A DNA stretch of 64,000 bases from positions 1 through 64,000 of the forward strand of contig NZ_JACRWE010000005.1 in assembly GCF_014323405.1 (NCBI RefSeq). The letters are read 5' to 3'. The notes below the pieces were generated by a model. That model saw only the letters and a list, made by a program, of their open reading frames with translations, was not told the DNA's origin and did not search any database. A program made the translations under genes and the position numbers. Below are positions 18,001-26,939 of the stretch, piece after piece. The stretch's first letter is position 1. Every line of letters starts with the position of its first letter. Origin of the DNA: Romboutsia faecis. Its GTDB lineage: Bacteria; Bacillota; Clostridia; Peptostreptococcales; Peptostreptococcaceae.

Positions 18001-18186
18001 TAATAAATCCTAAAAACATAAAAACCAAAAAACATATTTAAAAAAGTAAGAAATATTATTGTTAAACCAGTTTAGTTGATTACACGTTCGAAGTGAATCA
18101 AAGCAAAGAAACAACATGATTTATAAAAGAGACTATTAAATGATAGTTTCGAAAAAAGGTGAGCTCATAAGAGTTCACCTTTTTGT
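18001..18186 (+). ncRNA. Candidate small RNA (about 185 nt)
   Basis: A 277-base gap with no ORF longer than a few codons carries a promoter-like sequence at its left and a strong terminator at its right. The predicted transcript holds a hairpin around 18078-18099 (GATTACAC with GTGAATC, one bulge) and another at about 18133-18150 (ACTAT with ATAGT). It matches no RNA family that I recognise. The alternative is that only the terminator is functional, shared by the convergent genes. Confidence 0.4.
18154..18185. terminator. Bidirectional terminator between convergent genes
   Basis: A 13-bp stem, AAAAGGTGAGCTC with GAGTTCACCTTTT (one G-U), loop ATAA, has A and T tracts on either side, so it works on both strands. 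It ends the pyrophosphatase gene on the - strand and any transcript coming from the left. Confidence 0.88.
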
Positions 18187-18206
18187 TTTATATATAGATA
18201 TTTATA

Positions 18207-19802
18207 TTACATATTTCTAACAGCAGTTGTTAAGTTTGGTACTAATTGTTTCTTTCTAGAAACTACTCCTGGAGCAAATACTCCTTGAGTACTTTCTACA
18301 TTAAATGCTTCAGATATTAACTTATCTTCTGCTTTGTATATTAAGTAAGAACCTTCTTTTATTATATCAGTTACAGCAAGAACTAACATATCATAGTCAG
18401 TAGAGTTTATATAAGATAAGAATTGATCTTGCTTAGCAAATATAGACTCTATATCTAAAGTAAATACTTGACCTATACCTACTCTTTTTCCGCTCATACT
18501 AAATTCTTTAAAGTCCATATTTACTATTTCTTCTATGCTATATTCATCTAAAGAAGTTCCGAACTTGAACATTTCCATTCCGTAAGATTCCATGTCAACT
18601 CCAGCTATTTTACTTAATTCTTCACAAGCTTGTTTGTCTAGTTCAGTAGTAGTTGGAGATTTAAATATTAAAGTATCTGATAATATAGCAGATAATAATA
18701 AACCAGCTATAGATTTAGGTATTTCAACATTATGCTCTTTGAACATTTTGTAAATTATAGTACAAGTACATCCAACAGGCATAACTCTTATAGATACAGG
18801 AACATCAGTAGATATTCCACCTATTTTATGATGATCAACTATTTCAACTAAGTTAGCTTCTTCTATACCATCGGCACTCTGAGCAACTTCATTGTGATCA
18901 ACTAATACTACATTTTTCTTAGTTGGATTTAAAAGGTGCTCTCTAGCAACTAACCCTAAGAAGTTATTATTGTCATCAACTACAGGATAAGATCTGAAGT
19001 TAGTGTTTAACATAGTTTCCTTAACATCATCAGCGTAATCACTCTCATTGAAGATAATTAAATCTTCTTTAGTTATTATATCTGATAAGTAATTAGATTG
19101 ATTTATTATATTTGATGTTTTGTAAGTATCCGAATCAACAGTAATAATTGATACTTTATTTTGCTTAGCAAGAGCTAATAATTCATCATGTATAATAGTA
19201 CCACCAGTTACAACTAAAAGTTTAACTTTTGTATCAATAGCGTATTCAATCATGTCATATCTATTTCCAACTATAGCAATATCACCTTCACATAAAAGGT
19301 CCATTACTGTATCCATGTTAAACGATAAAGTAACTACTCTTCCTGTTACCTCTTCGTCACAATTTACAAGGACTGAACCATTAAGGTTTTTGCATATATT
19401 TGTTATAGAAGTATGTATAGTATTAAAATGTTGATGAAGAAGGCTCTCAGCAATTTCCTTCATTGTAACTATTCCTTCGAACTTCTTATCTTCAGATACG
19501 ATAGGTAAAGTTTTAACACCTTTATCACTCATAAGAGAGTATGCTTCAAGTACAGAAGCTGATGGAGTTAAAGCATTAACTTTGTTGTAGCTTAAATCCT
19601 TAACTTGTATTTTTACGTTGTCTAATATCTTAGGAGCATCTACTTTGAAGTAATTTAAAGCAAATTGAGCTTCTTTTCTTGGCTTTCCTAAGGCGCAAGC
19701 AATTGCGTTTTCACCTAATTGATTTTTTAGGTATGTTAATGAAATTGATGAGCATATTGAATCTGTATCTGGATTCTTATGCCCGAAAACTAATAATGTC
19801 AT
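18207..19802 (-). CDS. Manganese-dependent inorganic pyrophosphatase with CBS and DRTGG domains
   Basis: 531 residues from the ATG at 19802, which has GAAAGGAG eight bases upstream; longer in-frame starts lack a ribosome site. It is a family II (DHH) pyrophosphatase: FGHKNPDTDSI near the N-terminus, VLVDHNEVAQS and VDHHKIGG as metal ligands, and a C-terminal DHHA2 domain ending PGVVSRKKQLVP. Between residues ~60 and ~300 it carries a CBS-DRTGG-CBS insert, which in such enzymes binds adenine nucleotides and tunes activity. It hydrolyses PPi to phosphate. It is monocistronic and convergent with the cyclophilin side. Confidence 0.95.
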   Translation of the reverse strand: MTLLVFGHKNPDTDSICSSISLTYLKNQLGENAIACALGKPRKEAQFALNYFKVDAPKILDNVKIQVKDLSYNKVNALTPSASVLEAYSLMSDKGVKTLPIVSEDKKFEGIVTMKEIAESLLHQHFNTIHTSITNICKNLNGSVLVNCDEEVTGRVVTLSFNMDTVMDLLCEGDIAIVGNRYDMIEYAIDTKVKLLVVTGGTIIHDELLALAKQNKVSIITVDSDTYKTSNIINQSNYLSDIITKEDLIIFNESDYADDVKETMLNTNFRSYPVVDDNNNFLGLVAREHLLNPTKKNVVLVDHNEVAQSADGIEEANLVEIVDHHKIGGISTDVPVSIRVMPVGCTCTIIYKMFKEHNVEIPKSIAGLLLSAILSDTLIFKSPTTTELDKQACEELSKIAGVDMESYGMEMFKFGTSLDEYSIEEIVNMDFKEFSMSGKRVGIGQVFTLDIESIFAKQDQFLSYINSTDYDMLVLAVTDIIKEGSYLIYKAEDKLISEAFNVESTQGVFAPGVVSRKKQLVPNLTTAVRNM

Positions 19803-19911
19803 TAAAAAAACTCCTTTCATAAAAGTAATTATTAAATTAACTAAAATCATCTTGATAATAGGTTAAGACTAAATTTAATTCTTAAATATTATACCAAAAG
19901 GAGGCATATAT

Positions 19912-20514
19912 TTGTTGATAAAAAAGAAAAAAAATAATAAAGTAATTCTATTATTACCCATTTTGTTAATCATAATAACAGTAGTATTGAGTATAAGAAT
20001 ATTAGGTAAAGAAAATAGTAAATACAATGATAATACAAAAGTACTATCTACTATAAGCCAAGTTTTAGATTTGAATACGGTTAAATACACTTATAGCAAT
20101 ATAGTAGCAGTAAAAAAAGATAAGAGTATAAATGATATAAAAATTCCTTTTACAGAGCAGTCTTTTATAATTAAATATGAAGGAGTTATTAATGGAGGAA
20201 TAAAACCAGAAGATATAACAATAATTGAGAATACAGGAAAGAAAATAAAAATAGAAGTAGATCAGTGTAGAATATTGAATCACTACATAGATGACGAAAA
20301 TTTATATGTATATGATATTAAAAATTCTATTTTTAATAAAATGGGTACAAATGATATATTATCTGATATAAGTAAATATAAGAAGGAATATGAAGATAAG
20401 ATATTGAAAGAAGGGTTTATGGAAGAAATAAAAGAAAATACAAAAGCAAGTTTAATTAATTTATTAAAGAATATTGGCTATGAAGAAATAAATGTATCTT
20501 TTAAAAAGGAGTAA
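19912..20514 (+). CDS. Membrane-anchored DUF4230-like protein
   Basis: 200 residues, starting at TTG (19912 or the next TTG at 19915), with AAAGGAGG at 19897-19904. A basic N-terminus (KKKKNNK) leads into one membrane helix at about 11-30, and the rest should lie outside the cell. The body resembles DUF4230 proteins, whose function is unknown. It ends 4 bases before the B3/B4 gene, so they form a two-gene unit. Confidence 0.7.
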   Translation: MLIKKKKNNKVILLLPILLIIITVVLSIRILGKENSKYNDNTKVLSTISQVLDLNTVKYTYSNIVAVKKDKSINDIKIPFTEQSFIIKYEGVINGGIKPEDITIIENTGKKIKIEVDQCRILNHYIDDENLYVYDIKNSIFNKMGTNDILSDISKYKKEYEDKILKEGFMEEIKENTKASLINLLKNIGYEEINVSFKKE

Positions 20515-20518
20515 ATAT

Positions 20519-21181
20519 ATGATAAACATTAAGATAAGCGATAAGTTAAAAGAAAAATGTCCAAACACCACTGTAGCATCAATAGAAGCTAAAGTATCTG
20601 TTAGAGATGGAGATGAGCATTTATGGAAAATTATAAATGATAAATGCGAAGAAATAAAAAATAATATAAAGAAAGATGAAGTATTGAAAATAAAAAATAT
20701 AGAGACTTCTAGAATCGCATATAAAAAGTTAGGAAAGGATCCAAGTAGATATAGACTTTCATCTGAATCACTTGCTAAAAGAGTAGTAAAAGGTATGGAT
20801 TTATATAAAGTAAATAACGTAGTAGATATAAATAATTTAATATCACTAGAAAGTTTTTATTCAGTTGGGACTTATGATTTAAGCAAATTAGGAAAAGAAA
20901 TTATTTTCACTATAGGTGGAGAAAATCAGAGATATGATGGCATTGGTAGAGGCTCAATTAATTTAGAAAATCTACCTGTATTTGAAGATGAAATTGGGAA
21001 ATTTGGAAGTACTACATCAGATTCAGAAAGGGCAATGATAACATCAGATACTAACCATATACTTATGAATATTATAGCTTTTGACAAAGACGAAGAACTA
21101 AATAGATATTTAGATTATGCGATAGATTTATTAGAAAAGTATGCAGATGCTGTGATAATTGATAAAAAAGTGACTTACTAA
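20519..21181 (+). CDS. B3/B4 domain protein (PheT-like tRNA-editing fold)
   Basis: 220 residues from the ATG at 20519, which has AAAAGGAG before it. The sequence corresponds to a free-standing B3/B4 domain as found in phenylalanyl-tRNA synthetase beta chains: SRIAYKKLGKDPSRYR and SLAKRVVKG near the middle, then SVGTYDLSKL and TTSDSERAMIT. Free-standing forms are thought to edit mischarged tRNA or bind amino acids; this is family knowledge, not shown here. It is the second gene of a pair. Confidence 0.85.
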   Translation: MINIKISDKLKEKCPNTTVASIEAKVSVRDGDEHLWKIINDKCEEIKNNIKKDEVLKIKNIETSRIAYKKLGKDPSRYRLSSESLAKRVVKGMDLYKVNNVVDINNLISLESFYSVGTYDLSKLGKEIIFTIGGENQRYDGIGRGSINLENLPVFEDEIGKFGSTTSDSERAMITSDTNHILMNIIAFDKDEELNRYLDYAIDLLEKYADAVIIDKKVTY

Positions 21182-21207
21182 AGTTGAATATAGTATTTAC
21201 TATGATA

Positions 21208-21235
21208 TGTGGTGAAATTATCTCACCACATTTTT
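21208..21235 (+). terminator. Terminator after the B3/B4 gene
   Basis: TGTGGTGA (21208-21215) pairs perfectly with TCACCACA (21223-21230) and is followed by TTTTTATTTT. Confidence 0.9.
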
Positions 21236-21337
21236 ATTTTGCTTATTAAATTTTATAAAAGTTTATAGAAAATTAATAGTATACAAGTATTAATGTATAA
21301 AATTTAACAATCGAAAGAGAAGTAAAAATTATAAAAA

Positions 21338-21355
21338 TATTTTGTATACAAAATA
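21338..21355. promoter_or_regulatory. 18-base perfect palindrome upstream of adhE
   Basis: TATTTTGTATACAAAATA is self-complementary over all 18 bases. It lies in the ~330-base gene-free region before adhE, about 120 bases before the -35 element, and is probably a protein binding site. The regulator is unknown. Confidence 0.5.
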
Positions 21356-21428
21356 AAGAATTCAATATATTACTTAGAAAAAAGACCTAAAAGTATTAAA
21401 AAATACAGCTTTATAAAGGTAATATAAA

Positions 21429-21444
21429 AAGAAACGTTTTCATT
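21429..21444 (+). promoter_or_regulatory. CcpA cre-like site upstream of adhE
   Basis: AAGAAACGTTTTCATT fits the loose catabolite-responsive element pattern, a dyad with a central CG in AACGTT. It lies 32 bases before the adhE -35. Control by CcpA is inferred from sequence only. Confidence 0.45.
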
Positions 21445-21475
21445 AAAAAGATTGAAAAAAAATTAACAAAAGTTG

Positions 21476-21504
21476 TTGACACTTATATTTAATTAAAGTA
21501 TCAT
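21476..21504 (+). promoter_or_regulatory. adhE promoter
   Basis: -35 TTGACA (21476-21481, perfect consensus), 17-base spacer, -10 TATCAT (21499-21504). Confidence 0.8.
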
Positions 21505-21521
21505 AATTTATATAATAAAGT

Positions 21522-21539
21522 TTGTTAAATAACTAACGT
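21522..21539 (+). promoter_or_regulatory. Rex-operator-like site at the adhE start region
   Basis: TTGTTAA-N4-CTAACGT has a perfect left half and a degenerate right half compared with the Rex consensus TTGTTAA-N4-TTAACAA. It lies just after the -10, where a bound repressor would block initiation. Redox control of adhE by Rex is known in clostridia. Confidence 0.45.
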
Positions 21540-21569
21540 ATTTAAATGAATTATATGGGGGATACGAAA

Positions 21570-24191
21570 ATGAGCAAAGAGTCAAGAAAACTAAAAGTAG
21601 TAGATAATGAATTCAGTGTTGAAAATATGATTGATGAGCTAGTTCTAAAAGCAGAAAAGGCTAAACAAGCTATGCTAAGCTTAGATCAAGATGCAATAGA
21701 TACTATAGTTAGAGAAATGTCAATGGCTGGTTTAGATAAACATATAGAACTTGCACAAATGGCAGTAGATGAAACTAAAAGGGGAATATTTGAAGATAAG
21801 GTAACTAAAAATATGTTCGCTACAGAATATATTTATAATAGTATAAAATACAATAAAACTGTTGGAGTAATAGAAAAAAATGAAGAAGAAGGATATATGC
21901 TAATAGCTGAGCCAGTAGGTGTAGTTGCAGGAGTAACACCAGTTACTAATCCAACTTCTACAACAATGTTTAAATCATTAATATCAATCAAGGGTAGAAA
22001 CCCAATCATATTCAGCTTCCATCCATCAGCTCAAAAATGTTCTTCAGAAGCAGCAAGAATATTAAGAGATGCAGCTGTAAAAGCAGGAGCACCAGAAGAC
22101 TGTATACAATGGATAGAAAAACCATCAATAGAAGCTACTAATTTATTAATGAAGCATGACGGAGTATCAGTGATACTTGCTACTGGTGGACCAGGAATGG
22201 TTAAATCAGCGTACTCTTCGGGAAAACCAGCCCTTGGGGTTGGAGCAGGAAATGTTCCTTGCTATATAAACAAAACTGCAGATATAAAACAAGCAGTAAA
22301 TGATTTAATACTATCAAAAACTTTCGATAATGGAATGATATGTGCTTCTGAGCAAGCAGTAATAATAGATGAAGAAATATACAATGAAGTAACAGATTTA
22401 ATGAAATACTATGGATGTTACTTTGTAAATAAAGAAGAAAAAGAAAAATTACAAGGATTAGTTATAAATAATGAAACTTGTTCATTAAATCCAAATATAG
22501 TAGGACAAAGTCCATATACAATAGGACAAATGGCAGGGATAAATGTTCCTAAAGATGCAAAAATGATAGTTGCAGAACTTGAAAAGGTAGGAATGGAAGA
22601 TCCTTTATCAAAAGAAAAGTTAAGTCCAGTGCTTGCTTGTTTCAAGGTTAAAAATGCTCAAGAAGGTATACAAAAATGTGTAGAGATGACTGAATTTGGA
22701 GGACTAGGACATTCAGCTGTTATACATTGTAACGATGATGATATAATATTAGAGTTTAGTAAAAGAGTAAGAACAGGTAGATTACTTGTGAATGCACCTT
22801 CTACTCATGGGGCAATAGGTGATATATACAATGCAAATATACCATCATTAACGTTAGGATGTGGATCTATGGGGAATAACTCAACGACAGAAAATGTATC
22901 AGCAAGTAACTTAATCAATGTTAAGAAAGTTGCAATGAGAAAAGTAAATATGCAATGGTTCAAAGTTCCAGAAAGAATCTACCATGAATTTGGTTCTATA
23001 AGCTACTTAGAAAAATTACCAAATGCTAATAGAGTAATGATAGTAACTGATAGAGTTATGGTTCAGTTAGGAAATGTAGATAAAATAAATCACCAATTAA
23101 GAAAAAGAAGAAATCCTGTGATGATAGATGTATTCTGTGATGTAGAGCCAGATCCATCAGTAGAAACAGTGTTAAATGGTGCAGAAGCTATGAGAAAATT
23201 CAAGCCTGACACTATAATAGCTCTTGGTGGAGGTTCGGCAATGGATGCTGCTAAAGCTATGTGGCTATTCTACGAAAATCCAGAAGCTAACTTTGATGAT
23301 TTAAGATTAAAATTTGCAGATATAAGAAAGAGAGTATTTAAGTTCCCTAAATTAGGAAGACAAGCGCAATTAGTGGCAATACCAACTACTTCAGGAACTG
23401 GTTCAGAAGTTACTTCTTTCGCAGTTGTTACAGATAAATTAAATAATATGAAATATCCTTTAGCTGACTACGAGTTAACTCCAGATGTGGCTATAATAGA
23501 TCCAACTTTAGTTATGACAGTACCAGCAGGTGTTACAGCCGATACAGGAGTTGACGTATTAACTCATGCTATAGAAGCATACGTTTCAATAATGGCAACA
23601 GATTATACAGATGCATTAGCATTAAAAGCAATACAATTAGTATTTGATTACTTACCAAAAGCTTATAGAAATGGAAATGACAAAGAAGCAAGAGAAAAAA
23701 TGCATAACGCATCTTGTATGGCAGGTATGGCATTTACAAATGCATTCTTAGGAGTAAACCACTCATTAGCTCATAAATTAGGTGGAGAGTTCCATATACC
23801 ACATGGTAGAGCAAATGCTATATTATTACCACATGTTATAAAGTATAATGCTACTAAACCTTCTAAATTTGTTGCGTTCCCTAAATATAAAGAGTTCGTA
23901 GCAGATAAGAAATACGCTGAAATAGCTAGATTCTTAGGATTAAAAGCAAATACTGTAGAAGAAGGTGTTCAAAGCTTAATAGATGCAGTAAATAACTTAT
24001 TAGTTGAATTAAATATACCAAAGACAATAAAAGAGTGTGGAGTATTAGAAGAACAATTTTTAGCAAAGGTAGATAAATTATCTTTAGATGCTTTTGATGA
24101 TCAGTGTACTCCAGCTAACCCAAGATTACCATTAGTTGAAGAATTAAAAGGTATATACTTAACAGCTTTTGGTCAAATTATAGAAAAGTAA
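21570..24191 (+). CDS. adhE: Bifunctional acetaldehyde-CoA / alcohol dehydrogenase AdhE
   Basis: 873 residues from the ATG at 21570 with GGGGG eight bases before it; an in-frame ATG at 21546 lacks a ribosome site. The N-terminal half is a CoA-acylating aldehyde dehydrogenase (GVGAGNVPCY, then FDNGMICASEQ with the catalytic Cys). The C-terminal half is an iron-dependent alcohol dehydrogenase (GGGSAMDAAK; metal ligands in NHSLAHKLGGEFHIPHG). It turns acetyl-CoA into ethanol in two NADH-consuming steps, the main electron sink in many clostridia. It forms spirosome filaments in other species. It is monocistronic, with a long control region and a terminator. Confidence 0.97.
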   Translation: MSKESRKLKVVDNEFSVENMIDELVLKAEKAKQAMLSLDQDAIDTIVREMSMAGLDKHIELAQMAVDETKRGIFEDKVTKNMFATEYIYNSIKYNKTVGVIEKNEEEGYMLIAEPVGVVAGVTPVTNPTSTTMFKSLISIKGRNPIIFSFHPSAQKCSSEAARILRDAAVKAGAPEDCIQWIEKPSIEATNLLMKHDGVSVILATGGPGMVKSAYSSGKPALGVGAGNVPCYINKTADIKQAVNDLILSKTFDNGMICASEQAVIIDEEIYNEVTDLMKYYGCYFVNKEEKEKLQGLVINNETCSLNPNIVGQSPYTIGQMAGINVPKDAKMIVAELEKVGMEDPLSKEKLSPVLACFKVKNAQEGIQKCVEMTEFGGLGHSAVIHCNDDDIILEFSKRVRTGRLLVNAPSTHGAIGDIYNANIPSLTLGCGSMGNNSTTENVSASNLINVKKVAMRKVNMQWFKVPERIYHEFGSISYLEKLPNANRVMIVTDRVMVQLGNVDKINHQLRKRRNPVMIDVFCDVEPDPSVETVLNGAEAMRKFKPDTIIALGGGSAMDAAKAMWLFYENPEANFDDLRLKFADIRKRVFKFPKLGRQAQLVAIPTTSGTGSEVTSFAVVTDKLNNMKYPLADYELTPDVAIIDPTLVMTVPAGVTADTGVDVLTHAIEAYVSIMATDYTDALALKAIQLVFDYLPKAYRNGNDKEAREKMHNASCMAGMAFTNAFLGVNHSLAHKLGGEFHIPHGRANAILLPHVIKYNATKPSKFVAFPKYKEFVADKKYAEIARFLGLKANTVEEGVQSLIDAVNNLLVELNIPKTIKECGVLEEQFLAKVDKLSLDAFDDQCTPANPRLPLVEELKGIYLTAFGQIIEK

Positions 24192-24258
24192 TTATTTAAA
24201 AATTCTGAAATTAATATTAAATAATTAAATAATATAGATTATTATTTAATTATAAAAG

Positions 24259-24285
24259 AGGGGCCTATTAAGGCCCTTATTTTAT
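24259..24285. terminator. Bidirectional terminator after adhE
   Basis: GGGCCT (24261-24266) pairs with AGGCCC (24271-24276), loop ATTA, with TTATTTTAT to the right and A-rich sequence to the left. It lies between adhE and the convergent small gene. Confidence 0.85.
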
Positions 24286-24287
24286 AA

Positions 24288-24623
24288 TTAAATACTTGTC
24301 CTTGTAATAAGTACTTTTTCTTGGTTATTTTTTATATTGAATATATAATTTTTGTAATCAAATTCAAAGTTGGCAAAGGCTGAGAATAGATCTATATCTC
24401 TCATTAAATGTATTGTCATTAGATGATTGTCCTTATTTATTCTTAAAATTAATGACCTTACAAAAGGAAATTGAATTCTTGAATTGAAAAACTTACACCC
24501 ATCACAGTCGATATCTAAGCTACGGTAATTTACATCTATAAATAAGTCTATATCTCCTTCCTCTTCTCTTATTATTCTATATTCAAAATCTGTATCTAAT
24601 TTTAGATTTCCTATTTCTATCAT
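24288..24623 (-). CDS. Hypothetical protein, 111 residues
   Basis: Not recognised. The ribosome site GGGAGTGG precedes the ATG on the - strand, and no other frame is open here, so it is likely a real gene. The protein is acidic and seems to be mostly beta strand (alternating hydrophobic residues in VRSLILRIN and LMTIHLM). One CDGC pair near the middle could bind a metal. It lies tail to tail with adhE. Confidence 0.6.
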   Translation of the reverse strand: MIEIGNLKLDTDFEYRIIREEEGDIDLFIDVNYRSLDIDCDGCKFFNSRIQFPFVRSLILRINKDNHLMTIHLMRDIDLFSAFANFEFDYKNYIFNIKNNQEKVLITRTSI

Positions 24624-24730
24624 GGTGCCACTCCCTGCTTTATTTAAATTCTTTCTAATTATAACTTATATATAAAGTATTAACTATACTAAAGTAAATA
24701 TTTATATACTATGTGGATTATTTAAGAAAT

Positions 24731-24762
24731 AAAAAGAGCTTTCATTGGGGGAATGAAAGCTC
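24731..24762 (-). terminator. Terminator for the - strand gene at 24896
   Basis: An 11-bp perfect stem (24736-24746 with 24752-24762) has AAAAA at its left, which is a T-run on the - strand. The other side lacks a T-run. Apart from this, the ~270 bases between the two - strand genes hold nothing I can assign. Confidence 0.85.
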
Positions 24763-24895
24763 AAAATTGGGGGAGATTGAGTTAAATATTTAATTTTCAT
24801 TAACTATTATTGTCCAATAATAACTTTTTATACATTAAAAATAAAAAAATTATTATTAATTTTAAAGAATTAAAATATATTTGTACTTACAATCT

Positions 24896-25147
24896 CTATC
24901 TCTTAGGATTTATAAACTTAGAACCTAAATATTTTTTTATGTCCTCATCAGAAGAAAAGTCGTCAATAAGAATTTCTCTACAGCTATCTTCTAAAATAAC
25001 TAAAACCTCACAGTCACCTTTTAAAAATGCTTTTTGAACTGTTTCTTCTCTAACTTCTCTTTTTTTAGTTATTCCTTTTTTAGTTTTCTCATAGTCCTTA
25101 ACGAAATAACTATCCATCATATTTATTATCTTTGTATATCTATTCAT
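24896..25147 (-). CDS. Hypothetical protein, 83 residues
   Basis: Not recognised. A strong AGGAGG lies 7 bases before the ATG on the - strand and a terminator follows the gene, so it is likely expressed. The middle is very charged (KTKKGITKKREVREE) and the C-terminal half reads as a compact alpha/beta unit (CEVLVILEDSCREILIDDF). It is divergent from the cysteine-cluster gene at 25234, sharing an 86-base control region that contains the dyad GTTATAAT/ATTATAAC (25182-25219). Confidence 0.6.
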   Translation of the reverse strand: MNRYTKIINMMDSYFVKDYEKTKKGITKKREVREETVQKAFLKGDCEVLVILEDSCREILIDDFSSDEDIKKYLGSKFINPKR

Positions 25148-25233
25148 AAAATTACCTCCTACGATTAATCATATAAAATGTGTTATAATAATTGTTTGTA
25201 TTAACCTAATAATTATAACAAGGAGTAATAATA

Positions 25234-25965
25234 ATGACTAGTATAAAAAAAGTAGATATTTACAAATGTATAGATTTTGCTCATGAAAATGAATTATTTG
25301 ATAAATTGAATAGTATATATAATACTTTACCAAGTGGAGAGTGTACTGGATGTGGTAAGTGTTGTAATGAATCTGTAGGAATAAATTTAGTTGAATTTAT
25401 AAACATATATAATTACTTAAAGGATAAAGAAAAACTGAGAAAAGAATCATTAGATAGAATATTAGATTATTATTTCTTAGAGTACATAGAAAAAAGATGT
25501 TGCCCTTTTAGAGATGAAAATAATAGATGCTTAATTTATGAGGTAAGACCTCTTAATTGTAGATTATTTGGTCATTGGAAAAAAGATGATTATAATAAAA
25601 ACTTAGACAATGTAACTCAAAGAAATAAAGACTACCAAGAGCTTATGAAGTCTAAACATGGATTTGATATAAGCGATGAAGTAGTTAATTTTAAAATTAA
25701 ATACTGTGAAAATTTTAAACCTAAGAAAGATTATTTAGATAAAGCTACAAGATTAAGTTTTTCGGATGAAATAATGACTTTAGACTCAAGGTTTTTTGCA
25801 AATGAAATTATAGATATAGAATTTAGAGATAGAGGAATTGTAGAATATTTTATAGAATCACTATTACATCAGAATGTAGCTTACAATATAAAGCTAAGGG
25901 TTTCTAAGGATGAAAAAATAAGAGAAAGAACAATTAATAGATTAAAAAGAATATTGATAAGATAA
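25234..25965 (+). CDS. YkgJ-family cysteine-cluster protein (putative zinc/iron-binding)
   Basis: 243 residues. The N-terminal cluster CTGCGKCC (near 37-44) and a second set, RCCPF with CLIYEVRPLNCRLFG, form the eight-Cys pattern of the YkgJ / UPF0153 family, thought to bind a zinc or iron-sulfur centre. Function is unknown. It lies 11 bases before the metallo-hydrolase gene, so the two are co-transcribed. Confidence 0.85.
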   Translation: MTSIKKVDIYKCIDFAHENELFDKLNSIYNTLPSGECTGCGKCCNESVGINLVEFINIYNYLKDKEKLRKESLDRILDYYFLEYIEKRCCPFRDENNRCLIYEVRPLNCRLFGHWKKDDYNKNLDNVTQRNKDYQELMKSKHGFDISDEVVNFKIKYCENFKPKKDYLDKATRLSFSDEIMTLDSRFFANEIIDIEFRDRGIVEYFIESLLHQNVAYNIKLRVSKDEKIRERTINRLKRILIR

Positions 25966-25976
25966 GTGGTGAAATT

Positions 25977-26903
25977 ATGGAATTGATAAATATAAAGGGA
26001 AATACCTTTTATATAAAGGGAGGAACTAACACAGGTATATATTTATTTGAAGATCATACAGCAGTTATGATAGATCCAGGGCTATCAGGGTTAAGACCTA
26101 AAAGGATTATGAAAATTCTAGCAAATAATAATATTAGCTTAAAATTTATAGTAAACACTCATGAACATGATGATCACTATGGTTCATGTAATCAATTCAA
26201 GTTAGAAAATAAGGATATAAAGGTACTATCATCTAAGTATGCAAAGATATATATAGATAATCCAGAATTATTTTCTAAATACATAGTTGGAGGAAGAGCT
26301 AATAATTTTTTTAATAAAGGTCTAAAAAATGAATCTTTAGATAATCTAAAAGTAGATGATACTCTAGACGAAGGTAAGGTAATATTAAATAGAGAAATAT
26401 TTCAGGTAATAGAGTTTAAAGGTCATACTCCTGGCAGTATAGGCATTATGACTAATGATAAAATATTATTTGTAGGAGATTTGCTAGTAAATAAGGATAT
26501 GCTTAATAAATATGATTTTTTATTTATTTTTGATATAGAAGAGTATTTAAATAGTCTAAAAAAAATTAGAAACATAGATTTTGAATATATAGTATTGGGG
26601 CATGGTAAAAATATAATATCAAAAGAAGATAGTGAAGAATTAATTAAAATGCATGAGAAAGCTATAAATAAGTATATTAGTCAAATTAGAATAGAGCTAA
26701 ATGAACCTATAGGATTAGAACAGTTATTAAAAAATATAATAATAAAAAATAATTTAAGCTACAATTATAAAGAGTTTTATTTTTATAAGAGCTCTTTAAT
26801 GTCAGTGATAAGTTATTTATGTGATTTGGATGAAATTAAGTATATATTAAAGGACGGAGAGCTGCTTTATTATATCCAAAAAAATCAAATTATGATAAAA
26901 TAA
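25977..26903 (+). CDS. MBL-fold metallo-hydrolase
   Basis: 308 residues. The metallo-beta-lactamase fold is shown by THEHDDHYG (the HxHxDH metal site), GHTPGSIGI, LFVGDLLV with the bridging Asp, and a late GHGKNI His. The C-terminal ~90 residues are helical, as in enzymes with a winged-helix-like tail. It should be a cytoplasmic hydrolase of a thioester, phosphodiester or similar; the substrate is not identifiable. It is the middle gene between YkgJ and the alarmone synthetase. Confidence 0.87.
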   Translation: MELINIKGNTFYIKGGTNTGIYLFEDHTAVMIDPGLSGLRPKRIMKILANNNISLKFIVNTHEHDDHYGSCNQFKLENKDIKVLSSKYAKIYIDNPELFSKYIVGGRANNFFNKGLKNESLDNLKVDDTLDEGKVILNREIFQVIEFKGHTPGSIGIMTNDKILFVGDLLVNKDMLNKYDFLFIFDIEEYLNSLKKIRNIDFEYIVLGHGKNIISKEDSEELIKMHEKAINKYISQIRIELNEPIGLEQLLKNIIIKNNLSYNYKEFYFYKSSLMSVISYLCDLDEIKYILKDGELLYYIQKNQIMIK

Positions 26904-26939
26904 GTATGACTGTAAAAATAGAAACAAAGGGTGAGCAAG

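Noticed and set aside
18060..18120. Cyclic-di-GMP riboswitch in the cyclophilin-pyrophosphatase gap
   Set aside because: A faint likeness in AAAGCAAAGAAAC does not extend to the conserved helices and tetraloop/receptor of either class, and no gene follows on that strand.
24810..25037. A + strand ORF opposite the 83-residue gene
   Set aside because: The - strand frame has a strong AGGAGG and its own terminator, while the + strand ORF has no ribosome site.
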